Of a DNA stretch of 12,713 nucleotides, positions 1 through 6,617 are shown piece after piece. Source of the DNA: Oscillospiraceae bacterium (lineage in GTDB: Bacteria > Bacillota > Clostridia > Oscillospirales > Oscillospiraceae); the NCBI GenBank assembly GCA_024404735.1, contig JAKSPP010000028.1, positions 1 through 12,713 of the forward strand. The letters run 5' to 3'. The position numbers were made by a program, and so were the translations under genes. The first letter of the stretch is position 1, and the number at the start of each line of letters is the position of its first letter. The notes under the pieces are model-generated. The model saw nothing but the letters and a program-made list of their open reading frames with translations. It was not told where the DNA came from and searched no databases.

Positions 1-450
1 ATCGACAAGATCGTTGTATCCGTCGGCTGCGGCGACTGCAAGGATAACGCAAAGGGCCTGGAAGCTGTTATCAAAGATATCACCGCTATCACCGGTCAGA
101 AGGCTGTCGGCACTGCTGCCCGCAAGTCTGTTGCTAACTTCAAGCTCCGTGAGGGCATGAAGGTCGGCGTTAAGGTTACCCTCCGTCAGGATCGTATGTG
201 GGAGTTCCTTGACAGACTTTTTAACGTTGCTCTTCCCCGTGTACGTGACTTCCGCGGAATTTCCGCAGATGCATTTGACGGACGTGGCAACTACAGCCTC
301 GGACTTAAGGAGCAGATCATCTTCCCCGAAATCGAGTACGATAAGATTGAGAAGCTCCGCGGCATGAACATTGCCATCACCACCACCGCACAGACCGATG
401 AAGAAGCTCGCGAGCTGCTCCGCCTTATGGGCGCTCCGTTCGCAAACTGA
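1..450 (+). CDS. rplE: 50S ribosomal protein L5 (5'-truncated)
   Basis: L5 binds 5S rRNA and helps form the central protuberance of the large subunit. The reading frame is open from the first base, so the gene starts outside the window. The 149 residues present are the C-terminal part; the family is usually about 179 residues, so roughly 30 N-terminal residues are missing. Recognisable L5 stretches are GQKAVGTAARKSVANFKLREG, read from about base 91, then RVRDFRGIS and the segment GNYSLGLKEQIIFPEI. The stop TGA lies 21 nt before rpsN. Position directly ahead of a zinc-type rpsN is standard for the spc operon. Identity is secure; the start cannot be seen. Confidence 0.97.
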   Translation: MDKIVVSVGCGDCKDNAKGLEAVIKDITAITGQKAVGTAARKSVANFKLREGMKVGVKVTLRQDRMWEFLDRLFNVALPRVRDFRGISADAFDGRGNYSLGLKEQIIFPEIEYDKIEKLRGMNIAITTTAQTDEEARELLRLMGAPFAN

Positions 451-471
451 TAAGAGGAGGAGAAACATACT

Positions 472-657
472 ATGGCAAAGACATCTATGAAGATTAAGCA
501 GACTCGTCCTGCTAAGTTCTCCACCCGCGCTTACAACCGCTGCAAGCTCTGCGGCCGTCCCCACGCTTATCTCCGTGACTACGGCGTATGCAGAATCTGC
601 TTCCGCAATCTTGCCTACAAGGGCCAGATTCCCGGTGTAAGAAAAGCTTCTTTCTAA
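472..657 (+). CDS. rpsN: 30S ribosomal protein S14, zinc-binding type (S14 type Z)
   Basis: S14 is a late-assembling protein of the 30S head. This is the short 61-residue form, about the usual length for type Z, which differs from the roughly 100-residue zinc-free form. Four cysteines, C24, C27, C40 and C43, form the CxxC-x12-CxxC zinc ribbon, and the C-terminus GQIPGVRKASF is typical. A purine-rich ribosome binding site (AGGAGGAG) lies just upstream of the ATG. It is the last gene before a 290-nt gap that holds a promoter, so transcripts coming from rplE may partly end after it. Confidence 0.98.
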   Translation: MAKTSMKIKQTRPAKFSTRAYNRCKLCGRPHAYLRDYGVCRICFRNLAYKGQIPGVRKASF

Positions 658-668
658 GCTAAAAATAC

Positions 669-698
669 TTGACAAAAGGCCGCAATGTGTTGTATAAT
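669..698 (+). promoter_or_regulatory. Near-consensus sigma-A promoter before rpsH
   Basis: A perfect -35 TTGACA at 669-674 and a perfect -10 TATAAT at 693-698 are separated by 18 nt. A start of transcription near 705 would give an untranslated leader of about 240 nt ahead of rpsH. Both hexamers matching consensus exactly is strong evidence for a real promoter. It begins only 11 nt after the rpsN stop and splits the spc operon into an upstream part and an rpsH-led part. Activity is inferred, not shown. Confidence 0.85.
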
Positions 699-717
699 AC
701 AGCGCTTGCGGCTTTTT
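675..717 (+). terminator. Terminator-like inverted repeat overlapping the rpsH promoter
   Basis: GCCGCAA at 679-685 is repeated inverted as TTGCGGC at 706-712, and is flanked by AAAA on the left and TTTTT at 713-717 on the right. As RNA this gives a 7-bp stem with possible A-U extension around one bulged G, followed by a U run, which is the shape of an intrinsic terminator for transcripts arriving from rplE-rpsN. The 20-nt loop is long for a terminator and contains the -10 box of the rpsH promoter. A protein-binding operator is an alternative reading. Confidence 0.45.
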
Positions 718-947
718 GCCACTTAAAAAAGTGTATTTTCGTGTTATTCCGGCGAGGCTGATTTTGGCTGCGCCGGCTTTAGCCCGTTAATAAAGAACCC
801 GCAGCAAAGGTACCGTGAGCCCGCCTTAGACAGGGCTCCCGAGACGGCGAAAGGCCGCGGCTAATCAAGTATTAGCGCGGGACCTCGTCGCTCAAACCGG
901 CCTTAAAGAGTGTCCGGTAACTTCTATATTACAGGAGGTTTATCCCA
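705..947 (+). promoter_or_regulatory. Candidate structured 5' leader of rpsH
   Basis: About 240 nt lie between the predicted transcription start and rpsH, with no convincing gene inside. Inverted repeats seen directly are CACTT/AAGTG (720-724/729-733), CCGGCG/CGCCGG (749-754/771-776), GAGCCC/GGGCTC (817-822/833-838), GCTAAT/ATTAGC extended by CCGC/GCGG around one bulged G (855-880), and ACCGG/CCGGT (896-900/914-918). A long-range pairing of 750-757 with 883-890 would compete with the CCGGCG hairpin. A strong site AGGAGG at 933-938 precedes the ATG. This resembles an autoregulatory ribosomal-protein leader. I do not recognise it as a known riboswitch class, and its function is inferred. Confidence 0.5.
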
Positions 948-1346
948 ATGCAGATCACCGATCCCATCGCAGACATGCTTACCCGTATCCGCAACGCCGG
1001 TATCGCAAAGCATGACACCGTTGATGTCCCTGCTTCCAAGATGAAGAAGGCCATCGCCGAAATCCTTCTTGAGGAAGGCTACATCAAGTCTTTCCAGATT
1101 GTCGACGACGGTACCCAGGGCGTCATCCGCATCTCCCTCAAGTATCTCCCCGGCAAGGAGAGGGCCATTTCCGGTCTTCGCCGTGTCTCCAAGCCCGGCC
1201 TTCGCGTATATGCCGGCGCTGAAGAGCTCCCCCGCGTCCTCAAGGGCCTGGGTATTGCCATCATCTCCACCTCCAAGGGCATCATGACCGACAAGAAGGC
1301 TCGCGCAGCTCATGTCGGCGGCGAAGTCCTTGCATTCATTTGGTAA
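948..1346 (+). CDS. rpsH: 30S ribosomal protein S8
   Basis: S8 is a primary 16S rRNA-binding protein of the 30S platform, and in Escherichia coli it is also the translational repressor of the spc operon. The 132-residue product has the family length. It starts MQITDPIADMLTRIRNA, carries the S8 signature STSKGIMTD at residues 107-115, and ends GGEVLAFIW. The ATG sits 9 nt after AGGAGG. It heads a new transcription unit after the 290-nt leader. That is notable because S8 is a known regulator elsewhere, so its leader is a natural place for feedback control. That last point is inference. Confidence 0.98.
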   Translation: MQITDPIADMLTRIRNAGIAKHDTVDVPASKMKKAIAEILLEEGYIKSFQIVDDGTQGVIRISLKYLPGKERAISGLRRVSKPGLRVYAGAEELPRVLKGLGIAIISTSKGIMTDKKARAAHVGGEVLAFIW

Positions 1347-1359
1347 GGAGGTTTAAGCA

Positions 1360-1902
1360 ATGTCTAGAATAGGAAGAGCTCCCATTACTGTTCCCGCAGG
1401 CGTAGAAATTAAGCTTGACGAGAACAACCACATCACTGTCAAGGGCCCCAAGGGTACTCTTGAGAGAACACTCGCTCCCCAGATGAAGATCGAGGTTAAT
1501 CCCGGCGTCATCACCGTATCCCGTCCCAACGACGACAAGGAAAACCGCAGCCTGCACGGCCTTACCCGTACCCTCGTTGCCAACATGGTAACAGGTGTAA
1601 CCACCGGCTTTGCAAAGACCCTCGAGGTCAACGGCGTAGGTTACCGTGTACAGAAGGAAGGCACAAAGCTCGTTATGAACATCGGCTTCTCTCATCAGGT
1701 TATTGTTGAGGAAGTTGAAGGCATCACTCTTGAGTGCCCCAACCCCAACGCTATCGTCGTAAACGGCATTGACAAGCAGAAGGTCGGCCAGTTTGCCGCT
1801 GATATCCGCGCCAAGAGACCTCCCGAGCCTTACAAGGGCAAGGGCATTAAGTACTCTGACGAAGTTATCCGCCGCAAGGTTGGTAAGACCGGCGCTAAAT
1901 AA
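1360..1902 (+). CDS. rplF: 50S ribosomal protein L6
   Basis: L6 sits near the factor-binding region of the large subunit, at the base of the L7/L12 stalk. The protein has 180 residues, the usual length, with two repeated alpha/beta domains and the C-terminal signature PEPYKGKGIKY at residues 155-165. The start MSRIGRAPI is canonical. The gene begins 13 nt after rpsH; its site AAGGAGG overlaps the rpsH stop codon, which suggests translational coupling. Confidence 0.98.
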   Translation: MSRIGRAPITVPAGVEIKLDENNHITVKGPKGTLERTLAPQMKIEVNPGVITVSRPNDDKENRSLHGLTRTLVANMVTGVTTGFAKTLEVNGVGYRVQKEGTKLVMNIGFSHQVIVEEVEGITLECPNPNAIVVNGIDKQKVGQFAADIRAKRPPEPYKGKGIKYSDEVIRRKVGKTGAK

Positions 1903-1918
1903 TGAGAGGTGAGCCCTA

Positions 1919-2278
1919 ATGATTAAAAGACCCGATACTAAGTCTCAGCGCATTAAGCGCCATGCAAGAGTTCGCGGAAAGATCTCCGGCACCCCCGAGA
2001 GACCCCGCCTTTGCGTTTTCCGCAGCGAGAAGAATATTTACGCACAGATTATTGACGATGTAGCAGGCCACACTCTGGTCTCCGCTTCCTCCGTTGAGAA
2101 GGATTTCGAGCTTTCCGGCGGCAACAAGGAAGGCGCACGTGCAATCGGTAAGCTCGTAGCAGAGCGTGCTCTCAAGAAGGGCATCGAAGAGGTCGTTTTC
2201 GACCGCGGCGGCTACATTTACCACGGCCGTGTTATGGAGCTGGCCGAAGGCGCCCGTGAGGGCGGCCTCAAATTCTAA
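1919..2278 (+). CDS. rplR: 50S ribosomal protein L18
   Basis: L18 works with L5 to attach 5S rRNA to the large subunit. The product is 119 residues, about the family length, with a basic N-terminal tail (MIKRPDTKSQRIKRHARVR) followed by the conserved stretch GTPERPRLCVFRSEKNIYAQ. The C-terminal part contains FDRGGYIYHGRV, a typical L18 element. The gene starts 16 nt after rplF behind an AGAGGTGAG site, weaker than the AGGAGG sites of its neighbours. Order between rplF and rpsE is standard. Confidence 0.98.
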   Translation: MIKRPDTKSQRIKRHARVRGKISGTPERPRLCVFRSEKNIYAQIIDDVAGHTLVSASSVEKDFELSGGNKEGARAIGKLVAERALKKGIEEVVFDRGGYIYHGRVMELAEGAREGGLKF

Positions 2279-2295
2279 GGGAGGAGGAACTTAAA

Positions 2296-2817
2296 ATGGC
2301 TTACGAAAGAAATAACAGACGTCGCGATGAAGAAGTTCAGAGCGAGTTCACCGAGAAGGTTGTCGCATTAAACCGCGTTTCCAAGACTGTTAAGGGCGGC
2401 CGTGTTTCCAAGTTCTCCGCTCTCTGCGTTATCGGCGACGGCAAGGGTCGCGTCGGTTACGGTCTCGGCAAGGCTGCCGAAGTTTCCGAGGCTATCCGCA
2501 AGGGCCTTGAGGATGCCAAGAAGAACATCGTAAATGTAACTCTCGAGGGAACCACCATTCCTCACGAGATCGTCGGCGAAGCAGGAGCAGGACGCGTCCT
2601 TCTCATGCCCGCTCCCGAAGGTACCGGTGTTATCGCCGGCGGTGCTGTCCGTGCCGTTGTTGAGGCTGCCGGAATCAAGAACATTCGTACAAAGTGCCTG
2701 CGCTCCAACAACCCCCAGAACGTTGTTGCAGCAACCGTTATGGGTCTCAAGACTCTCCGCAATGCAGAGCAGGTTGCAGCAGTTCGCGGCAAGTCCGCCG
2801 AAGAAGTAAAGGCATAA
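2296..2817 (+). CDS. rpsE: 30S ribosomal protein S5
   Basis: S5 lies at the mRNA entry side of the small subunit and affects decoding fidelity. The 173-residue product has an N-terminal double-stranded-RNA-binding-like domain, including NRVSKTVKGGRVSKFSALCV (residues 26-45) and GDGKGRVGYGLGKA (residues 47-60). The C-terminal domain contains GTGVIAGGAVRAVVEAAGI and the stretch KCLRSNNPQNVV. The site GGGAGGAGG precedes the ATG. No odd feature is seen; a flexible acidic/basic tail occupies the first 20 residues. Confidence 0.98.
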   Translation: MAYERNNRRRDEEVQSEFTEKVVALNRVSKTVKGGRVSKFSALCVIGDGKGRVGYGLGKAAEVSEAIRKGLEDAKKNIVNVTLEGTTIPHEIVGEAGAGRVLLMPAPEGTGVIAGGAVRAVVEAAGIKNIRTKCLRSNNPQNVVAATVMGLKTLRNAEQVAAVRGKSAEEVKA

Positions 2818-2830
2818 GGAGGGCTTAAAG

Positions 2831-3010
2831 ATGGCAAATCTCAAGATTAAGCTCGTCAAGAGCCTTATCGGCAGAAACGACAAGCATATTTTAACCGCTA
2901 ATTCTCTCGGACTTCACAAGATCGGCAACGAGACTGTACAGCCCGACAACCCCCAGACCCGCGGCAAGCTGGCCAAGATCGGCTACCTTGTTAAGGTCAC
3001 CGAAGAATAA
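2831..3010 (+). CDS. rpmD: 50S ribosomal protein L30
   Basis: L30 is a small protein of the large subunit, present in many but not all bacteria. Translation from the ATG at 2831 gives 59 residues beginning MANLKIKLVKSLIGR, with the family elements SLGLHKIG and DNPQTRGKLAKIGYLVKV. Length matches the usual 58-60 residues. It lies 13 nt after rpsE and 14 nt before rplO, its standard place. The site AGGAGGG overlaps the rpsE stop codon. The third family residue set (K-x-S-x-I-G-R) is intact. Confidence 0.96.
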   Translation: MANLKIKLVKSLIGRNDKHILTANSLGLHKIGNETVQPDNPQTRGKLAKIGYLVKVTEE

Positions 3011-3024
3011 GGAGGGCCCATATA

Positions 3025-3465
3025 ATGAAACTTGAAGAACTTTCTCCCGCTCTGGGCTCTACCCATGTAGCAAAGCGCAAGGGCCGCGGTCACGCAACCG
3101 GTAACGGCAAGACCGCAGGTCGCGGACACAAGGGCCAGAAGGCAAGATCCGGCGGCGGCGTTCGCGTCGGCTTCGAAGGCGGCCAGATGCCCCTTACCCG
3201 TCGTATCCCCAAGAGAGGCTTTAACAACATCTTTGCCAAGCCCCTCACCGAAGTAAAGCTTTACGATCTCGACAAGTTCGAGAGTGGCGCTGTTATCGAC
3301 ACCGAGGCTCTTCTCAAGGCCGGTGTTGTTTCCAAGTGCCCCAACGGCTTCAAGGTTATTGCAACCGGCGAGCTCACCAAGGCAGTAACAGTTAAGGCAG
3401 CTGCTTTCTCCGAGGCCGCCAAGGCAGCAATCGAGGCAGCCGGAGGAAAGGCTGAGGTGGTATAA
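3025..3465 (+). CDS. rplO: 50S ribosomal protein L15
   Basis: L15 is an early large-subunit assembly protein whose long N-terminal extension threads through 23S rRNA. The product is 146 residues, the typical length. The glycine/arginine/lysine-rich N-terminal part contains GNGKTAGRGHKGQKARSGGG and then GFEGGQMPLTRRIPKRGF, both diagnostic. The globular C-terminal part is alanine- and valine-rich. Its stop TAA is directly followed by the GTG start of secY with no gap, and the last rplO codons hold the secY ribosome binding site, so the two are probably translationally coupled. Confidence 0.98.
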   Translation: MKLEELSPALGSTHVAKRKGRGHATGNGKTAGRGHKGQKARSGGGVRVGFEGGQMPLTRRIPKRGFNNIFAKPLTEVKLYDLDKFESGAVIDTEALLKAGVVSKCPNGFKVIATGELTKAVTVKAAAFSEAAKAAIEAAGGKAEVV

Positions 3466-4731
3466 GTGCTTCAAACTATTCGTAACGCCTGGAAAATCAT
3501 CGAAATCCGCAAGAAGATACTCTTTACTCTGTTCATCATTCTGTTGTATCGTATAGGTAATGCAATTCCCGTTCCTTACGTAAACGTTGGACTTCTTCAG
3601 GAATACTTCAAGCAGTTCCAGAACACGGTTCTCGGTCTTTACAACGTAATGAGCGGTGGTGCGTTCTCTCAGGCTACGATATTTGCACTTTCTATCCAGC
3701 CATACATTAACGCATCCATTATTATCCAGCTCCTCTGCATTGCTATTCCCGCTCTTGAGAGAATGGCAAAGGAGGAAGGTGAGGAAGGCAAGAACAAGAT
3801 TAATAACATCACCCGCTACTCCACAGTCGGTATCGCTCTGCTTCAGGGCTTTGCCTACTACATGCTCATTAAGAACTACAATCTTCTTGATGAGACCGGC
3901 GTATGGCAGGGAATCGTTATTGTTCTGACCTTCACTGCTGGCTCTGCACTTATCATGTGGCTCGGTGAGCAGATTACCGAGTTTGGTATCGGCAACGGCA
4001 TCTCCATGATTCTGTTTGCTTCTATCATTTCCCGTTTCCCCACTACCGTTTACACCATGTTCACAAACATGGCCAACGGCAGCCTTAAGTGGTGGGCACT
4101 TATCCTCATGCTCCTCGGAGCACTTGTTCTGGTCGTTCTTATTGTTATTGTTGACAATTCCGAGCGCAGAATTCCCGTTCAGTATTCCAAGAGAGTCGTT
4201 GGTCGCAGACAGTACGGCGGTCAGGCAACACACCTTCCCATGAAGGTTAATATGTCCGGCGTTCTTCCTGTTATCTTCGCTCAGTCCATTGCTTCTCTTC
4301 CGGCAACAATCGCCGCATTTGCAGGCAAGACACTGACATGGTTTGATACTTCCAGCTGGCTCTATATTATCGTTTACTTCCTGCTTATCATCTTCTTCAG
4401 CTATTTCTACTCCACAATTCAGTTCAACCCCATTGAAGTAGCAAATAACCTGAAGCGTAACGGTGGATTTATTCCCGGTTACAGACCCGGTAAGCCCACC
4501 AGTGAGTTTATCAGCAAGGTTCTCAACAAGATCACCCTCTTCGGTGCTATCTACCTGAGTATCATTGCCATTACTCCTTACATCATCAGCCACTTCAGCT
4601 CTGTTGCAAAGACCTCCGGTATCTCTCTCGGTGGTACTTCCATCATCATTGTTATCGGTGTTGCATTAGAGACAGTTCAGGCTCTTGAGAACCAGATGCT
4701 TATGCGTCACTACAAGGGATTCCTTGAGTAA
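3466..4731 (+). CDS. secY: Preprotein translocase subunit SecY
   Basis: SecY forms the protein-conducting channel of the SecYEG translocon in the cytoplasmic membrane. The 421-residue product has the normal size and shows ten hydrophobic segments, roughly at residues 18-34, 66-96, 119-136, 150-168, 176-191, 209-230, 264-285, 297-318, 353-375 and 388-406. Conserved motifs include FGIGNGISM (173-181), the cytoplasmic loop RRIPVQYSKR (234-243), KVNMSGVLPVIFAQS (260-274) and the NNLKRNGGFIPGYRPGKPT loop (327-345) that contacts SecA and ribosomes. The GTG start immediately after the rplO stop gives MLQTIRNAWK, a canonical SecY N-terminus. The GAGGTGG site lies within the end of rplO. Confidence 0.98.
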   Translation: MLQTIRNAWKIIEIRKKILFTLFIILLYRIGNAIPVPYVNVGLLQEYFKQFQNTVLGLYNVMSGGAFSQATIFALSIQPYINASIIIQLLCIAIPALERMAKEEGEEGKNKINNITRYSTVGIALLQGFAYYMLIKNYNLLDETGVWQGIVIVLTFTAGSALIMWLGEQITEFGIGNGISMILFASIISRFPTTVYTMFTNMANGSLKWWALILMLLGALVLVVLIVIVDNSERRIPVQYSKRVVGRRQYGGQATHLPMKVNMSGVLPVIFAQSIASLPATIAAFAGKTLTWFDTSSWLYIIVYFLLIIFFSYFYSTIQFNPIEVANNLKRNGGFIPGYRPGKPTSEFISKVLNKITLFGAIYLSIIAITPYIISHFSSVAKTSGISLGGTSIIIVIGVALETVQALENQMLMRHYKGFLE

Positions 4732-4747
4732 TCCGGAGGAAAAAGAA

Positions 4748-5380
4748 ATGAAGCTTATTCTTTTAGGTGCACCCGGTGCAGGTAAAGGCACTCAGGCTGA
4801 AATCCTCAGCAAGATGCTTTCCGTACCCACCATTTCCACCGGAAACATTCTTCGTGCTGCAATGAAGAACGGCACTCCCGTCGGTCTTCAGGCCAAGAGC
4901 TATGTTGAAGCAGGTAAGCTCGTTCCCGATGAGGTTATCATCGGCATCGTAAAGGAGCGTCTTGCCGAGGCCGACTGTGCAAACGGCTACATTCTCGACG
5001 GTATGCCCCGCACAATTCCTCAGGCAGAAGCTCTTAAAGAGAACGGCATCGAAATCGACTGCGCACTTTCCATTGAGATTGCAGATGAGACCATCATCGA
5101 GCGCATGTCCGGACGCCGCACCTGCTCTGAGTGCAGCACTACATTCCATGTAGTATCCAATCCTCCCAAAGTAGAAGGCAAGTGTGACAACTGCGGCGGA
5201 GCTCTTACAATCCGCAAGGATGATGCTCCCGAAACCGTTAAGGCACGTCTTGAGACCTACCATGCGGAGACTGAGCCCCTCAAGGCTTTCTACGAAGGCC
5301 TTGGCAAGCTGAAATCCGTCGACAATCAGCCCAGCATTCAGGCAACAACAGAGGCTATTGTTAAGACACTGGGGCTGTAA
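4748..5380 (+). CDS. adk: Adenylate kinase, zinc-lid type
   Basis: The enzyme interconverts ATP + AMP and 2 ADP in the cytosol. The 210-residue product has the P-loop GAPGAGKGT at residues 7-15, the STGN element at 30-33, and the LID domain with four cysteines (C126, C129, C146, C149) that bind structural zinc in Gram-positive enzymes. The AMP-binding motif, usually DG[F/Y]PR, reads DGMPR at residues 84-88, a mild departure. The start at 4748 is chosen because MKLILLGAPG is the canonical N-terminus and GGAGGAAAA lies just upstream; an upstream in-frame ATG at 4685 lies inside secY and would add 21 unrelated residues. The stop overlaps the map start by one base (TAATG). Confidence 0.97.
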   Translation: MKLILLGAPGAGKGTQAEILSKMLSVPTISTGNILRAAMKNGTPVGLQAKSYVEAGKLVPDEVIIGIVKERLAEADCANGYILDGMPRTIPQAEALKENGIEIDCALSIEIADETIIERMSGRRTCSECSTTFHVVSNPPKVEGKCDNCGGALTIRKDDAPETVKARLETYHAETEPLKAFYEGLGKLKSVDNQPSIQATTEAIVKTLGL

Positions 5381-6141
5381 TGTCAATCATTATCAAATCC
5401 GATCGAGGCATTGAGGCTATGCGTAAGGCGGGCAGAATTGCCGCCGGCGCAAGGTCTCTTGCAAGGCAGATGATAGAACCGGGCATCACAACCGCTGCTA
5501 TCAACAAAGAAATTTTCCGTTTCATTAAGGCTTCAGGCGCCGAACCCACATTTCTGGGTTATGCCGGATATCCCGCCAGCGCCTGCATATCCATTAATGA
5601 TCAGGTTATCCACGGCATTCCCGGAAAAAGACGCATTCAGGAGGGCGATATCGTCAGCATTGACGTAGGCGCAACCTGGGGCGGATATGTGGGAGACTGC
5701 GCCGGAACCTTTCCCTGCGGACAGTGTTCCGATGATGCGCTGAGACTGATAAAAATTACCCGTGACAGCTTCTGGCAGGCTATGACCGTAGCCAGAGAAG
5801 GAAACAGGGTAAGTGATATCAGCGCTGCCGTACAGAAATATGCCGAAGAAAACGGATGCAGCGTTGTCCGTGACTATGTTGGACATGGTGTCGGACAAAA
5901 GATGCACGAAGATCCCGAGGTTCCCAACTTTGTTTCAAAGGTTCACGGTTCCCCGCGACTCTGCAAGGGCATGACCATTGCGGTTGAGCCCATGATAAAC
6001 GCCGGCGGTTATGAGGTTAAGGTCCTTCCGGACGGATGGACGGTTCTCACCGAGGACGGAAGTCTTTCCGCTCATTATGAGAACACAATTCTTATAACAG
6101 ACGGCGAGCCCGAGATACTGACATACGCTGACGACATTTAA
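5380..6141 (+). CDS. map: Methionine aminopeptidase, type I
   Basis: This enzyme removes the initiator methionine from nascent proteins whose second residue is small. The 253-residue product has the pita-bread fold residues of the family: the dinuclear metal ligands D95, D106, H169, E203 and E234 are all present, as are the substrate-binding histidines H78 and H176. Motifs include SIDVGATWGGYVGDCAGTF and GHGVGQKMHEDPEVPN. There is no N-terminal zinc-finger extension. The ATG overlaps the adk stop (TAATG), implying coupled translation. In many Firmicutes a short KOW-domain gene lies between map and infA; none is present here. Confidence 0.97.
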   Translation: MSIIIKSDRGIEAMRKAGRIAAGARSLARQMIEPGITTAAINKEIFRFIKASGAEPTFLGYAGYPASACISINDQVIHGIPGKRRIQEGDIVSIDVGATWGGYVGDCAGTFPCGQCSDDALRLIKITRDSFWQAMTVAREGNRVSDISAAVQKYAEENGCSVVRDYVGHGVGQKMHEDPEVPNFVSKVHGSPRLCKGMTIAVEPMINAGGYEVKVLPDGWTVLTEDGSLSAHYENTILITDGEPEILTYADDI

Positions 6142-6160
6142 GCCCAGGAGGACAAACAGC

Positions 6161-6379
6161 TTGGCAAAAGATGATGTGATTGAACTTGAGGGTACGGTTG
6201 TTGAAGCAATGCCGAATACTATGTTTCAGGTAGATATCGGCAATGGTCACACCATACTCGCCCATATTTCCGGAAAGCTCCGGATGAACTATATCAAAAT
6301 TCTTCCCGGTGACAAGGTAACGGTTCAGATGTCTCCCTATGACCTGACCCGAGGCAGAATCACCTGGAGAAGCAAGTAG
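6161..6379 (+). CDS. infA: Translation initiation factor IF-1
   Basis: IF-1 binds the 30S A-site during initiation. The 72-residue S1/OB-fold product reads MAKDDVIELEGTVVEAMPN, then FQVDIGNGHTILAHISGKLR and GDKVTVQMSPYDLTRGRITWR, close to the family norm and the exact usual length. The initiation codon is TTG, chosen because AGGAGG at 6146-6151 lies at the right distance and the following residues AKDDVIE are the canonical N-terminus. No ATG near this site gives a complete protein. The rare start codon may lower its translation relative to the ribosomal proteins, which is an inference. Confidence 0.97.
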   Translation: MAKDDVIELEGTVVEAMPNTMFQVDIGNGHTILAHISGKLRMNYIKILPGDKVTVQMSPYDLTRGRITWRSK

Positions 6380-6390
6380 GAGGTTACACA

Positions 6391-6504
6391 ATGAAAGTCA
6401 GACCGTCCGTTAAGCCCATGTGCGAGAAGTGCAAGATTATCAAGCGCAAGGGTAAGGTTATGGTTATTTGCGAGAATCCCAAGCATAAGCAGAGACAGGG
6501 CTAA
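6391..6504 (+). CDS. rpmJ: 50S ribosomal protein L36, zinc-binding form
   Basis: L36 is the smallest large-subunit protein. The ATG at 6391 opens a 37-residue protein, starting MKVRPSVKPMCEKCK and ending in a lysine/arginine-rich tail. Length is exactly that of the family. Residues C11, C14, C27 and H32 form the zinc site, so this is the zinc-containing (C+) form. The gene starts 11 nt after infA with the site TAGGAGG overlapping the infA stop. It is the last gene of the spc part before a 113-nt gap. Confidence 0.97.
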   Translation: MKVRPSVKPMCEKCKIIKRKGKVMVICENPKHKQRQG

Positions 6505-6617
6505 TTAAATAAAGCTCATCTCTCTTTAGGGGCGCACCTCTCTTATACCATAGGTGCAGTGAGTTCCCCGTATAAATTAATATTATGGTATAAAATCAAT
6601 GAAAGGATTGATTGAAC
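6505..6617 (+). promoter_or_regulatory. rpmJ-rpsM gap with two competing inverted repeats
   Basis: This 113-nt gap is long for the cluster. It holds GCACCT/AGGTGC at 6534-6539/6552-6557, which can be extended by GGGG/CCCC (6529-6532/6566-6569). It also holds a perfect 10-bp repeat, TTATACCATA at 6543-6552 and TATGGTATAA at 6584-6593. The left arm of the second repeat lies in the loop and 3' arm of the first, so the two stems cannot form together in RNA. The right half is A+T-rich and contains TATAAA and TATTAT, but I find no matching -35 box. It may be an alpha-operon leader or an operator; this is inferred. Confidence 0.4.

Noticed and set aside
731..790. Possible 19-residue GTG-started leader peptide before rpsH (MYFRVIPARLILAAPALAR)
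   Set aside because: There is no ribosome binding site upstream and the start codon is weak; it overlaps predicted RNA stems. Likely chance.
2983..4593. Long antisense open frame of about 536 codons across rplO and secY
   Set aside because: It mirrors two well-identified genes, has a low-complexity N/D/C/G/L-rich composition, and has no ribosome binding site or family likeness. It is a by-product of the codon bias of the sense genes.
4685..4747. Upstream in-frame ATG extending adenylate kinase by 21 residues
   Set aside because: It lies inside secY and lacks a ribosome binding site; the canonical N-terminus and GGAGG site support 4748.
6571..6594. TATAAA and TATTAT boxes before rpsM as a promoter
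   Set aside because: No -35-like hexamer at 16-18 nt from either box.
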